Source: CAYOBW01 sp964402115 (GTDB lineage Bacteria > Verrucomicrobiota > Kiritimatiellia > UBA8416 > CAYOBW01). Taken from it: a DNA stretch of 28,317 nucleotides. Positions 1 through 8,722 of this stretch are shown here, piece by piece; positions within the stretch are counted from its first letter, which is position 1, and each line of letters opens with the position of its first letter. The stretch spans positions 1 to 28,317 of the forward strand of contig CAYOBW010000068.1 of the NCBI GenBank assembly GCA_964402115.1. Direction: 5' to 3'. Both the position numbers and the translations under genes were made by a program. Under the pieces are notes generated by a model. It saw only the letters and a program-made list of their open reading frames with translations. It did not search any database and had not been told where the DNA came from.

Positions 1-131
1 CCACATCATCAGGTTCACGGGCTATTCGAGCCATCCAAGAGCGTTCGTGCACCCGCGGTGCCCTAAGGACTTGCGCGCGTTGACAGGTTCAGGCATGCTC
101 CGCCGCGTGTCATCATGACAGGAGGTGCCGG
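1..131. other. Upstream region of the GH2 gene
   Basis: No gene can be assigned in these first bases. One frame stays open up to the stop at about 114-116, but it is too short to recognise and may be the tail of a gene outside the window. A TTGACA hexamer lies at 80-85, but no convincing -10 element follows at 16-18 bp. A perfect palindrome (108-120) and a strong Shine-Dalgarno GGAGGTG lie just before the ATG at 132, so this is probably a leader with a translational or transcriptional control site. Confidence 0.3.
108..120. promoter_or_regulatory. 13-bp perfect palindrome next to the GH2 ribosome binding site
   Basis: The sequence TGTCATCATGACA is a perfect inverted repeat with 6-bp arms around a single central C. 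It ends directly against the Shine-Dalgarno GGAGG of the GH2 gene. The right arm's TGACAGG heptamer also occurs at 81-87, 35 bp upstream. Its size and symmetry suit a dimeric regulator that would block transcription or ribosome access when bound. No regulator gene lies nearby, so the role is inferred from symmetry and position only. Confidence 0.3.
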
Positions 132-2489
132 ATGTCCAACGTGCTGAGAACCGTGAGCTTGTTAACCGCAACCCTGACCGCCAGCCTGCTGCTCGGCCGA
201 ACCGCCCGCGCGCAGTCCGCGGGCGAGCCCATGCCGCGTCCCGAGCACCCGCGCCCGGACCTGCTGCGCGCGGAGTGGCTGAACCTTAACGGGGCCTGGG
301 ATTTCGCGGAGACCGATGACGAGGCGGCGGATGCGCGCTACCTCTCCGCCGAGCCCTACCCCGACCGCATCAACGTCCCCTTCGCGCGCGAGACCAAGCT
401 CTCGGGACTGTCCCGCACCGCCCTGGTCAAGAACGTCTGGTACCGTCGCACGTTTCGCCGGCCGGCCGAATGGAAGTCGCCGCGGACGATCCTGCACGTG
501 CAGGCGTCGGACTTCCGCACGCGCATCTGGGTCAACGGGCAGCTCGTGACGACCTACACGGGCGGCTCATCGCCCTTCGCCTGCGATATCACCAAGGCCC
601 TGCGAGCCGGCGATAACCAGGTGATCATCCACGTCTTCGACGATACGCGCAGCGGCCTGCAGCCCACCGGCAAGCAGTCCCACGGCAAGAGCGAGGGCTG
701 CGTCTACACGCGCACGACAGGCATCTGGCAGACCGTGTGGCTGGAGGGCGTCGGCTCCTCCTATATCGAGCGCTTCGAGCTCGTGCCCGATCCCGCCAAG
801 GGCCGCGTGACGATCAAGCCGGTCATCGCGGACGCCGTCGACGGGCTCAAGGTCGAAGCCGTGGCGCTCGCCAACGGGCGCGAGGCGGGCGACGACTCGG
901 CCAAGGCGGGCGAACCGCTCACGCTGAAGCTCTCCCCGCGCCGCCCCTGGCTGCCCGGCGATCCCTTCCTCTACGACCTGAAGCTCACGCTCAAGCAGGG
1001 CCGCACGGTCGTGGATACGGTCCAGGGCTATTTCGGCCTGCGCGACGTCACGATCCGGAACCGCGCGATCCTCATCAGCGGCAAGGCCATCTTCCAACGT
1101 ACCGTGCTCGACCAGGGTTTCTATCCCGACGGCGTCTGGACCGCCCCTTCCGACGCGGAGTTGAAGAAGGACATCGAACGCTCGATGGCCGCCGGCTTCA
1201 ACGGCGCGCGCCTCCACCAGAAGGTTTTCGAGCCCCGCTTCCTCTACTGGGCCGACAAACTCGGCTACCTCGTCTGGGGCGAGTACCCCAACTGGGGCCT
1301 GCGGCACAATGCGCCGGAGGTGCGTGACCTCGTGCCCAAGGAGTGGCAGCGGCTCGTCGAGCGCGACTTCAACCATCCCTCCATCGTCGGCTGGTGCCCG
1401 TTCAACGAGTCGCCGGGCGACGCGGGCCCGCTGCAGCAGGAGGTGTTTGCGCTCACCCGGCGCCTCGATCCCACCCGCCCCCTCATCGAATCCAGCGGCT
1501 GGGTGCACACGGTCACGAACCCCGTCGTGCTGGACGCCCACGACTACGACCAGAACCCCGAGAGCTTTCGCAACCGGTGGGCGGAGCGTATGGGCGCCGA
1601 GCTGGCGCCCGAACAGCCCGCGCCGGTCATGCCCGCACGCTATGGCCAGTCGGCTCCGCGCCGCGGCGGAGCGGATCCCCTGAGCACTCGGATGCCCTTC
1701 TTCGTCAGCGAATTCGGCGGCATCGGCTGGTCGCTGCAGGGAGGCTGGGGCTACGGACAGGGGCCCAAGACGGAGGAGGAGTTCTACGAGCGCTTCAAGG
1801 GCCTCTGCGACGCCCAGCTCGATAACCGCTTCCTCTTCGGCTACTGCTACACGCAGCTGACCGACATCGAGCAGGAGCAGAACGGCGTCTACTTCTACGA
1901 CCGGAAGCCGAAGTTCGACCTGGCGCGCCTGAAGCAGGCGCAAGCGCGCGAGGCGGCGTACGAGCGCAACCCGCCGATCGAACCCGTAAAAGCACCCGCC
2001 CCGGCGCCGACCCCGGCCCCGGCCACCCAGCCGAACCTGAACTGGCGCGTGCTCCTGGGAGCGGCGCCGGACGGCGAGCTCGCCAAGCCCTGGAAGTGCG
2101 TCATGGAGACCAAGCCCGCCAACGACTGGACGCAGCCGGCGTTCGACGACGGCGCCTGGAAGGTCGCCCCGGCGCCCTTCGGCGCAGGCAAGTCCGGCGT
2201 CAAGACCGCGTGGAACGGCAAGGACATCTGGTTGCGGCAGGAGGTTGCCTACGACGGCCAGCCCTTCACCTCCGCCCTGCTGATCATCCACTTCGACAAC
2301 GACACGCAAGTCTTCGTCAACGGCCAGTCCATCTGGAAACGCGCCGGCTGGAACGACGCGTACGAAGGCGTCAACGTGACGGAAGCCGTCAAGCGCGCCC
2401 TGAAGCCGGGCAAGAACCTGATCGCCATCCACACGAACCAGGATGGCGGCGGCCAGTTCATCGACGCGGCGCTGTTGCTGGGGCAGTAG
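132..2489 (+). CDS. Secreted glycoside hydrolase family 2 protein (beta-galactosidase/beta-glucuronidase type)
   Basis: The 785-aa protein is predicted to hydrolyse terminal beta-linked sugars from plant or algal glycans outside the cytoplasm. A signal peptide covers about residues 1-28 (hydrophobic core SLLTATLTASLLL, then ARA-Q). The GH2 order is clear: jelly-roll sugar-binding domain (about 45-205, with NGAWDF and RIWVNGQ), an immunoglobulin-like sandwich (about 215-305), and a TIM barrel (about 310-600). The barrel carries the acid/base pair N425-E426 (FNES) and the probable nucleophile E527 (SEFGG). A Pro/Ala linker (about 617-634) leads to an extra C-terminal beta-sandwich (about 637-785), probably carbohydrate binding. 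The start has GGAGGTGCCGG upstream. The substrate cannot be fixed from sequence. The gene converges on a GH36-type gene, suggesting a shared glycan target. Confidence 0.9.
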   Translation: MSNVLRTVSLLTATLTASLLLGRTARAQSAGEPMPRPEHPRPDLLRAEWLNLNGAWDFAETDDEAADARYLSAEPYPDRINVPFARETKLSGLSRTALVKNVWYRRTFRRPAEWKSPRTILHVQASDFRTRIWVNGQLVTTYTGGSSPFACDITKALRAGDNQVIIHVFDDTRSGLQPTGKQSHGKSEGCVYTRTTGIWQTVWLEGVGSSYIERFELVPDPAKGRVTIKPVIADAVDGLKVEAVALANGREAGDDSAKAGEPLTLKLSPRRPWLPGDPFLYDLKLTLKQGRTVVDTVQGYFGLRDVTIRNRAILISGKAIFQRTVLDQGFYPDGVWTAPSDAELKKDIERSMAAGFNGARLHQKVFEPRFLYWADKLGYLVWGEYPNWGLRHNAPEVRDLVPKEWQRLVERDFNHPSIVGWCPFNESPGDAGPLQQEVFALTRRLDPTRPLIESSGWVHTVTNPVVLDAHDYDQNPESFRNRWAERMGAELAPEQPAPVMPARYGQSAPRRGGADPLSTRMPFFVSEFGGIGWSLQGGWGYGQGPKTEEEFYERFKGLCDAQLDNRFLFGYCYTQLTDIEQEQNGVYFYDRKPKFDLARLKQAQAREAAYERNPPIEPVKAPAPAPTPAPATQPNLNWRVLLGAAPDGELAKPWKCVMETKPANDWTQPAFDDGAWKVAPAPFGAGKSGVKTAWNGKDIWLRQEVAYDGQPFTSALLIIHFDNDTQVFVNGQSIWKRAGWNDAYEGVNVTEAVKRALKPGKNLIAIHTNQDGGGQFIDAALLLGQ

Positions 2490-2491
2490 GT

Positions 2492-2515
2492 CTTCCGGAT
2501 CACTCCTTCCGGAAG
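2492..2515. terminator. Candidate hairpin between convergent glycosidase genes
   Basis: CTTCCGG at 2492-2498 and CCGGAAG at 2509-2515 form a perfect 7-bp stem around a 10-nt loop. It starts 3 nt after the GH2 stop codon and covers the last codons and stop of the opposing GH36 gene, so it could stop transcription from either side. No T tract follows on either strand, so an intrinsic terminator is not proven. Confidence 0.35.
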
Positions 2516-5500
2516 CCCGCCTCCGCCCAGTCGGCGTGATCGCAGGCGATGCCGTCGTCGGCGTCCTCGACCACGAGCCGCAGCTCCTTCACGCGGTCGC
2601 TCAGGGGCACGTCGACGCACCAGCTCCGCAGCGTCTCGTTGCCCAGGGCCGGTGTCTCCGCCAACAGCGCCGGCGGCTCGCCCATCTCCTTCACGTCCGC
2701 AAACACCTTCATGACGATGCTGGCCCGATCGTCGCTCTTCTCCTCGTCATCCAGGCCGACGACGGCTACGAAACGCTTCATGCCGGCCGGCACGGCATAG
2801 ACCAGCAGCGAGCGGGCATGCACGCCGACACCTTTCGCGTAGCGCTTCCCGTCGAGCGTCAGCGGGTTCCCGGCGCAGGAGGTATCCACGCGAACCGATC
2901 CCCAGCCCGTCTCCGCCCGCACCGGCTTCAGGGCCGAAAGCTGCACGTCGGGCGCGGGCGGCGCCGGCGGCCTGACAAGCCGCGCCGGAACCTGCACGCT
3001 CACGTCAGCCGTCCCCGACCACTTCCCGTCCCACCCGCGCGCAGCCACCTGGTAGCGGCTGGCGACACCGCGCAGCGGAGCGGCGTCGGTAAACCCGGCC
3101 GTGCTCGTTGTCCAGTTCGTGCCATCGCTGCGCGTGACGCGATAAGCCACCGCGTCGTCGGCGTCCCAGCTCAGCCGCACGCGGCTGTAGCTCGCCTCGG
3201 CCCGCAACCCGGTCGGCGGTCGCACCGCCCCGCTTTCCACGGGCCGGCTGGCGAACGTCACGCGCCACGTCACCGTCCCGGACGTGGCCGGCGTGAATGC
3301 CGCCCGGATCTGCGGCCCCTGCTGCTTGATTTCCAGCGGCGCCTCACCGGCCTTGCCGCTCTCGGCCTGCCAGGAACGCGCCCCGGTCGACACCACGATG
3401 CGCAGCTCGTAGCGGTCGCCGCCCACCACGCGGCTCGTGCCCGACAGCTCCCCCTTGCGCGCGTCCCACGCCTCGCCTTCCAGGTCAACGAGCCCCTGCG
3501 TCACGTGCCGCGAGGTGCTGACCACCTGCGGGCGGTCGGCCACGGGCCGCAGCGCCAGCATCCGGCAGGTGAACGGGGGTAGCGTGCCCGTCAGCGTCCC
3601 CTCGAACGGAGGCACGAACCGGTCAGCCCAGAAATCGAAGCCCACGTACGTGGTCGCGGCGTCGAGCCCCAGCCGCGCCAGCGGATACGCCAGGGTCAGC
3701 GGCGCATTCGCTTCCCAGTTGAACACCCCGACCAGGTGTACCGGCGCCCCGCCGCGGGCGTCCGTCAGCAGCCAGAGGCGCGCGATGTCGGTCTCCAGCA
3801 CATCCACGGGCCGCGCCACGCGACCGTGGCTCGGCAGAACGCGCTTCAGCAGCTCCAGCCGCTCAGGCGGCAGGCCGGGCAGCCATTCGCTGCTGGCATG
3901 CAGCTGCCCGCTCAACCCCACCCAGGAGCAGATCAGCCGCGCCGCCTCCAGCGGGAGGCCGGGGCGTACGTAGACCGGGTCCGGATCGTTGTACCAGACG
4001 CGCCCGTTGAGGAAGTAGCGGTTCGAGCCGGTCCACGGCCCGCGCTTGAGCCCTTCGACGTTCGCGCCGTTGTCGGGGCCGATCCGCATGGCGTCCACGA
4101 GTCCGAACGTGCCGCCGAAGGAGCGCATGTTCTGCGAAACGCAACAGCCCAGGATAAACACGTTCGTGCCCGCCTGTTCGCGAATCAGCCGCAGCCCGCT
4201 GCGGTACGCCTCGATCGGCGTCAGGGACGGATCGCGCACGACCGGCACGCCCAGGTCGTCCCCGCCCCGGTAGCCGTCGTTGACGTAGATCTGCTTCGTC
4301 GCCGTACCCATCCACATGCCGTCCATCTTGAAGTAGGTGTAGCCCCAGTCGTGGGCGATCTGCTTCACGACGCTGCCCAGATAGGCGCGGGCGTCCGGAT
4401 GGGTCATATCCATGGCCGTGCCGCCCCACGGGGTCTCGTAGGGCTTCCCGTCGGCGCTGTGCGCGAACCACCCCTGCTTGTCGGCGAAGAAGGGGTCCGC
4501 GTGATCGCCCGCGAAGGGCATGAACCAGAGGCCGGGCATCAGGCCCAGCTCGCGGATACGGCGCGCGGGCGCCTCCATCCCGTGCGGGTAGGGCCCCGTT
4601 GCCTTGTGGCGGATGAACACCTTGTCCGGGCCGTTCTTCGCCTGGCCATCCTGCCACTTGTCGTCGATCTGCACGAACCGGAAGCCGAACGGCTGCAGTT
4701 CGCGCGCGGCGAAGGCGGCCAATTCGACGACGCTCTTCTCGTCCGCCGCCCCGCCATGGGGGCTGCTGTACCAGGTGCAGTAGCCGTCCACCTGCGGGGG
4801 CAGGCGGATGCGGTACTGGCGCGCCACGAGGTCGGCCCATTGCTCCAGCCCCAGCCGGACATCCGCGAAATAGCCCAGCGCGAACAGCTCGCCCTCGGCG
4901 CTCCGGCCGGGCGGCACCAGCAGCCGCCCGTAGTCAAGCTGCGCCCGCAGCGTGGCGCGCTCGCCCTCGCAGCCGGAGAAAACCACGCCGGAGCCCCGGT
5001 CGTGCGTCAGCCATGCCCCCACCACGCCCGCCCGCGTCGCGGGATCGGCCAGCGCCAGGAAGACATAGCTCCCGGGATGCTTGTCGACAGCGGTCAGTCC
5101 CGCCGTGCCCCACGCCTTCAACGTCGCGGCCGGCACCCCTGTGTCCAACGTGCCGCTGAACGGGTGCGCCACAACCACGTTCGTCGCCTGCGCGCCCCGG
5201 TTCAGGAAGACCGGCTGGATGAAGGCGAACGGGACCCCTTTGAACAACAGCACGCGATCGCTGCAGCCGTTCGAATACGTCACCTCCAACTGCTGCCCGC
5301 TGCCCAGGACCGCGTGCTCGACCTTGCTCACCCGGGCCACGCCGTTGCTGCCGCTCAAGCGTGCGCGCGGCACGAAGACACGGCCTGGCGGCACGCTCTC
5401 CAGCGTCAGCTTCCCGTCGTCGGGCTGATACTGCACCGCCAGGGAATCGTTCCCGATGCGCAACGCCTCCGCGCCCGTCCCCGCGCCCGCGCCCAGCACT

Positions 5501-5544
5501 GCCGCCAAACCCGCCACCGTCGCCGCCATCCAGCCGTGTTTCAT
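2500..5544 (-). CDS. Secreted GH36-type alpha-galactosidase (melibiase) with Fn3-like and NPCBM-like modules
   Basis: The 1014-aa exported enzyme is predicted to cleave alpha-galactosides. ATG 5544 is chosen over the open extension to 5646 because it begins a signal peptide (MKHGWMAATVAGLAAVLG, about 1-25). An N-terminal beta domain (about 26-245) precedes a TIM barrel (about 250-560) with VQIDDKWQDG (about 291-300), GLMPGLWF (334-341), the probable nucleophile D408 in FKMDGM, and a candidate acid/base D491 in the R-x-x-x-D motif MRIGPD. A beta sandwich (about 575-670) follows. Next come a linker region, a fibronectin-III-like module (about 776-850), and a C-terminal NPCBM/NEW2-like module (about 865-1014) with YAKGVGVHARS and LDDEEKSDDRAS. 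NPCBM modules typically bind galactose-type sugars. GH36 versus GH27 assignment rests on motifs only. Confidence 0.88.
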   Translation of the reverse strand: MKHGWMAATVAGLAAVLGAGAGTGAEALRIGNDSLAVQYQPDDGKLTLESVPPGRVFVPRARLSGSNGVARVSKVEHAVLGSGQQLEVTYSNGCSDRVLLFKGVPFAFIQPVFLNRGAQATNVVVAHPFSGTLDTGVPAATLKAWGTAGLTAVDKHPGSYVFLALADPATRAGVVGAWLTHDRGSGVVFSGCEGERATLRAQLDYGRLLVPPGRSAEGELFALGYFADVRLGLEQWADLVARQYRIRLPPQVDGYCTWYSSPHGGAADEKSVVELAAFAARELQPFGFRFVQIDDKWQDGQAKNGPDKVFIRHKATGPYPHGMEAPARRIRELGLMPGLWFMPFAGDHADPFFADKQGWFAHSADGKPYETPWGGTAMDMTHPDARAYLGSVVKQIAHDWGYTYFKMDGMWMGTATKQIYVNDGYRGGDDLGVPVVRDPSLTPIEAYRSGLRLIREQAGTNVFILGCCVSQNMRSFGGTFGLVDAMRIGPDNGANVEGLKRGPWTGSNRYFLNGRVWYNDPDPVYVRPGLPLEAARLICSWVGLSGQLHASSEWLPGLPPERLELLKRVLPSHGRVARPVDVLETDIARLWLLTDARGGAPVHLVGVFNWEANAPLTLAYPLARLGLDAATTYVGFDFWADRFVPPFEGTLTGTLPPFTCRMLALRPVADRPQVVSTSRHVTQGLVDLEGEAWDARKGELSGTSRVVGGDRYELRIVVSTGARSWQAESGKAGEAPLEIKQQGPQIRAAFTPATSGTVTWRVTFASRPVESGAVRPPTGLRAEASYSRVRLSWDADDAVAYRVTRSDGTNWTTSTAGFTDAAPLRGVASRYQVAARGWDGKWSGTADVSVQVPARLVRPPAPPAPDVQLSALKPVRAETGWGSVRVDTSCAGNPLTLDGKRYAKGVGVHARSLLVYAVPAGMKRFVAVVGLDDEEKSDDRASIVMKVFADVKEMGEPPALLAETPALGNETLRSWCVDVPLSDRVKELRLVVEDADDGIACDHADWAEAGFRKE

Positions 5545-5663
5545 CGTGTCTGCGCCCCCGTGTGCCGTTCCCCGCGCCAGGCGACGCGCATCGTCACCGG
5601 GAGGGGCGGACTCGGGCGATTGTCCACCTTTGCGGGCGCAAGGCAAGCGCGTTGTGGGCGGGG

Positions 5664-5691
5664 GCAGAATTCAGAAGTCAGAATTCAGAGG
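5664..5691. repeat. Four tandem heptamers between the GH36 gene and phoU
   Basis: Four consecutive 7-mers read GCAGAAT, TCAGAAG, TCAGAAT and TCAGAGG. The array also contains CAGAATTCAGA twice, 14 bp apart. It lies in the spacer between the leftward phoU stop and the GH36 start. Short TCAGAAT-type heptamer arrays are a known class of intergenic repeat in some bacteria (recalled, not searched). No function can be assigned. Confidence 0.6.
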
Positions 5692-5722
5692 TTCATGCCG
5701 AGCCGTGAGCAATGGGGGCGCG

Positions 5723-6394
5723 CTATGAGGCTGTCGTTGTCTCGTGCGTGTGCCGCACGATCCGACCTTCGATCAGGTAGATCAGGTCCTCGGCGATATT
5801 CGTCGCGTGGTCCGCAATCCGCTCGAGGTGCCTGGCGATGTGCATGATCTGGAGCAAGGGCTCGAAGGATGCAGGGTTCTCGACAATGGCCTTCTTGACC
5901 TGCTGGTAAGTCTCGCGGTTGATCGCGTCGATCTCGCTGTCCGCGGTGCGCACCTGCCGGGCCGCTGCCACGTCCAGGTTGACAAAGGCATCCAACACCC
6001 GCTTCAGCAGAACCTGGGCCTTGTCGGCCATCTCCCCGAGTCGAAAAGGCAGGTTGACCGGCGGCTGGTCACAGAGCAGCAACCCGCGTTCGGCAATGTG
6101 CACGGAAAGGTCACCGATGCGCTCAAGGTCCTGGTTGATCTTCAGGACGGAAATGATGTAGCGCAAATCCGCGGCCACGGGCTGATGCAGGGCCAGGATC
6201 TTGAGGCAGTCGTCTTCCACGTCCACTTCCATGGCGTTCGTCCGCACCTCGCGTTCGATGACCTTGCGGGCCAGTTCCCCGTCCCGCTGCTCAACCGCGC
6301 GAACGGCGGATCGCACATCGCTCTCCACCTCGGCGCTCAGCGCCAGCATGCGCTGCGTCAACCGGTCCATGTCCCGCTGCAAATGCACTCTCAC
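5723..6394 (-). CDS. phoU: Phosphate-specific transport system accessory protein PhoU
   Basis: The 223-aa cytoplasmic protein links the PstSCAB transporter to PhoR and keeps the Pho response off when phosphate is plentiful. Two PhoU helical repeats are visible. The first has VEDDCLKILALHQP, then DLRYIISVLKINQDLERIGD. The second has LLQIMHIARHLERIADHATN, with the paired E-R-I-(G/A)-D metal-cluster motifs. The GTG at 6394 is chosen because GGAAGGAG sits 9 nt upstream and the protein then begins like other PhoU proteins (VRVHLQRDMDRL). The longer frame to 6481 would run into the end of pstB. The gene starts 44 nt after pstB and is the last gene of the pst run. Confidence 0.95.
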   Translation of the reverse strand: MRVHLQRDMDRLTQRMLALSAEVESDVRSAVRAVEQRDGELARKVIEREVRTNAMEVDVEDDCLKILALHQPVAADLRYIISVLKINQDLERIGDLSVHIAERGLLLCDQPPVNLPFRLGEMADKAQVLLKRVLDAFVNLDVAAARQVRTADSEIDAINRETYQQVKKAIVENPASFEPLLQIMHIARHLERIADHATNIAEDLIYLIEGRIVRHTHETTTAS

Positions 6395-6438
6395 GCGTGT
6401 CCGCTCCTTCCGGCTTGGAATCCGGCCAGCCGGCAACC

Positions 6439-7353
6439 TCAGCCGAACCGGCCGGTGATGTAGTCCTCGGTTTGCTGCCACTTTGGCTTCGTGAACAACT
6501 CGCGGGTTACCCCGAATTCGATCAGAACACCCTCGTACATGAACGCGGTGAAGTCGGATACCCGGGCCGCCTGCTGCATGTTGTGGGTGACGATGATGAT
6601 CGTATACTTGCCGCGCAGTTCGTCGATCAAATCCTCGATGCGCAGGGTGGCGCGCGGGTCCAGGGCCGACGTGGGTTCATCCATCAGCAGGATCTCGGGG
6701 TTGACGGCCAGCGCCCGCGCGATGCAGAGCCGCTGCTGCTGGCCCCCCGAAAGCCCCAGCGCGTTCTGGTTCAGGCGGTGCCGGACTTCCTCCCACAGGC
6801 CGGCGTCCGTCAGGCTCCGCTCCACAACCGCGGCCAGTTCGCCCCCGCTGCAACGTCTGTGCAGCCGCGGACCGTAGGCCACGTTGTCGAAAATGCTCTT
6901 TGGAAATGGGTTGGGTTTCTGGAAGACCATACCCACGCGCTCGCGCAGCGCGACGACATCCACCTGGCGGCTGCACACGTCCTGACCGTCGAACAGCAAC
7001 TGGCCGCCCGTGCGACACCCCGGCACGAGGTCATTCATGCGGTTGATCGCACGGAGCAGCGTGCTCTTGCCGCAGCCACTGGGGCCGATGATCGCCGTCA
7101 CCGCACCGCGCGGAATGGCCAGGTTGACCCGCTTGACCGCCTCGTTGGACCGGTAGAACACGGAGAAATCCTTGGTTTCGATATGGGCGGCTCCGGCAAC
7201 GACCGCAGCCGCGGCGCGTACCGGCGGCGGCGTCGCCACGGAGACGACCGGTTCGGCGGAAGGCGCTTGCGTGACCGGCGCAACGGCTTCGGCCGGGCCG
7301 GATGCAGCGGCCAGCCTGCGCCATAATTCCAGCGTAATCTCCGACGACACCAT
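6439..7353 (-). CDS. pstB: Phosphate ABC transporter ATP-binding protein PstB
   Basis: The 304-aa ATPase powers phosphate import with PstA and PstC. Walker A GPSGCGKST lies at about 90-98, the Q loop at VFQKPNPFP (143-151), the ABC signature LSGGQQQR at 201-208, Walker B ILLMDEP at 221-227, and the switch histidine at THN (256-258). The second ATG (7353) is chosen over that at 7368 because GGAGGAA sits 6 nt before it; the earlier ATG overlaps this Shine-Dalgarno. About 57 residues rich in Ala, Pro and Val precede the usual PstB start (HIETKDFSVFY). This tail is longer than in standard PstB and has no recognisable domain. The gene begins 18 nt after pstA. Confidence 0.96.
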   Translation of the reverse strand: MVSSEITLELWRRLAAASGPAEAVAPVTQAPSAEPVVSVATPPPVRAAAAVVAGAAHIETKDFSVFYRSNEAVKRVNLAIPRGAVTAIIGPSGCGKSTLLRAINRMNDLVPGCRTGGQLLFDGQDVCSRQVDVVALRERVGMVFQKPNPFPKSIFDNVAYGPRLHRRCSGGELAAVVERSLTDAGLWEEVRHRLNQNALGLSGGQQQRLCIARALAVNPEILLMDEPTSALDPRATLRIEDLIDELRGKYTIIIVTHNMQQAARVSDFTAFMYEGVLIEFGVTRELFTKPKWQQTEDYITGRFG

Positions 7354-7371
7354 GGTCGATTCCTCCATGTC

Positions 7372-8718
7372 CTAGCCCCTCAACCGTTTGGCGACCTGCG
7401 CGCGCAGCACGATCGCCGCCAGATTCAGCGCCAACACAAGAGCCACAAGCGTCAGGACCAACCCGTACTGCACATGCCGGATTTCGTCCACGGCCTCGTG
7501 CTCGGTCGCGAGGTTGTAAATGTTCCAGGAAAGCGCAGGGGTAGGCTGGCTGAAGAGCTGCCGCAGGCCCAGGGGCTGGCCCACGCTGACGGCTGCCGTG
7601 AAGATGATCGGCGCGGTCTCGCCCGCGGCGCGTCCCATGCTGATCACGATGCCGGTCAGAATGCCGGGCAGGGCCGCCGGCAGGATCACGGTGCAGACGG
7701 TATGCCAGCGCCCCGCGCCGAGGCTGAGCGCCGCCTCCTTGTAAGTCTGCGGCACGGCCCGAATCGCCTCCTCGGCGGCGCGAATGACGGTCGGGAGAAT
7801 CATGAGCGCCAGCGTCAGCGACCCCGCCAGCACGCTCTTCGCCGGCGACACGCGCAGCGTGTTGATGAAGAACGCCAACCCAAACAGGCCGAAGACGATG
7901 CTGGGCACGCCCGAGAGGGTGCTGATGAAGGTGCGCAGCAGGCTCACGAAGCGGTTCTCCGCCGCATACTCGGTCAGGTAGATCGCCGCGATCACGCCCA
8001 TCGGAATGGCGAAGACCATGGCGCCCACGGTCAGGTAGAACGTGCCCAGCACCTCCGGCCAGATGCCGCCGAAGAAGTGCGAGTCGAAAGAGACATCGGT
8101 GAAGAACTGCCAGTACACCGTGCGCCGTGGCTGCAGCATGCGCGCCAGGTTCTGCTCGAGGTAGGGAAACAGGGGTTCGAGGGACGTGCCCGCGAAGTCG
8201 GCGCCGCGGGGCTTGAGCACGCGCACGCCGGCGCGGCTGGTATCCGTGTAGTCCCACTCCTCGCGCTGCAGCACGCGAGCCAGCTTCAGCTGCGCCCGCT
8301 CCCAGCGAGTCTGGCCGTATTGGTCTCGCATCAGGATCGGCCGCATCCCGGTCGGGTCCGGCCCCAGCAGGGTGAAGACCTCCTTCTTCAGCTCGCGCAG
8401 CCGGGGCAGGAACTGCCGACGGCGGGCCGCGGCCCCCGCGTTGAGTTCGGCCTCGAACGCCTCCAGCATCCGGTAAACGGGGGCGGAGGCCTCGCGCGCG
8501 GCAGCGATCTCGGCCTCGAGGCGCGCGCGCGGCCCCCGCTCGAAGCGCTCCAGCAGCAGGCGCCGATGCTCCACGGTGCCCGTGAACACGATCGCGCCCA
8601 CGCCGCGCACAAAGATCGGCCCGAGCAGCAGCGTCAGGGCCGCCGCCATGAGCACCACCGCCAGCACCCCGCTGACGGTGAAGGAGCGATCCAGAAGTTG
8701 CCGGGTCTGCCGCCGCAT
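7372..8718 (-). CDS. pstA: Phosphate ABC transporter permease PstA with a large periplasmic insert
   Basis: The 448-aa inner-membrane permease is well above the usual PstA length of about 280-300. The C-terminal permease core is canonical: membrane segments from about 223 on, and the EAA loop EEAIRAVPQTYKEAALSLGA (316-335) that contacts PstB. GRAAGETAPIIFTAA (362-376) is a typical PstA stretch. The extra length is a mostly hydrophilic, charge-rich region between the first membrane segment (about 17-38) and the second (about 223-247). It includes a probable helical/coiled-coil part (about 53-115) and a Tyr/Trp-rich part (about 130-220). By topology it faces the periplasm. The gene follows pstC after 4 nt. 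Confidence 0.93.
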   Translation of the reverse strand: MRRQTRQLLDRSFTVSGVLAVVLMAAALTLLLGPIFVRGVGAIVFTGTVEHRRLLLERFERGPRARLEAEIAAAREASAPVYRMLEAFEAELNAGAAARRRQFLPRLRELKKEVFTLLGPDPTGMRPILMRDQYGQTRWERAQLKLARVLQREEWDYTDTSRAGVRVLKPRGADFAGTSLEPLFPYLEQNLARMLQPRRTVYWQFFTDVSFDSHFFGGIWPEVLGTFYLTVGAMVFAIPMGVIAAIYLTEYAAENRFVSLLRTFISTLSGVPSIVFGLFGLAFFINTLRVSPAKSVLAGSLTLALMILPTVIRAAEEAIRAVPQTYKEAALSLGAGRWHTVCTVILPAALPGILTGIVISMGRAAGETAPIIFTAAVSVGQPLGLRQLFSQPTPALSWNIYNLATEHEAVDEIRHVQYGLVLTLVALVLALNLAAIVLRAQVAKRLRG

Positions 8719-8722
8719 CGGT

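Noticed and set aside
567..2432. A 621-codon leftward open frame opposite the GH2 gene
   Set aside because: The GH2 strand has a signal peptide, full domain order and catalytic residues. The opposite frame is low-complexity and matches nothing.
3736..5847. A 703-codon rightward open frame opposite the GH36 gene
   Set aside because: It is an antisense shadow rich in Arg, Pro and His, and it runs into the phoU gene.
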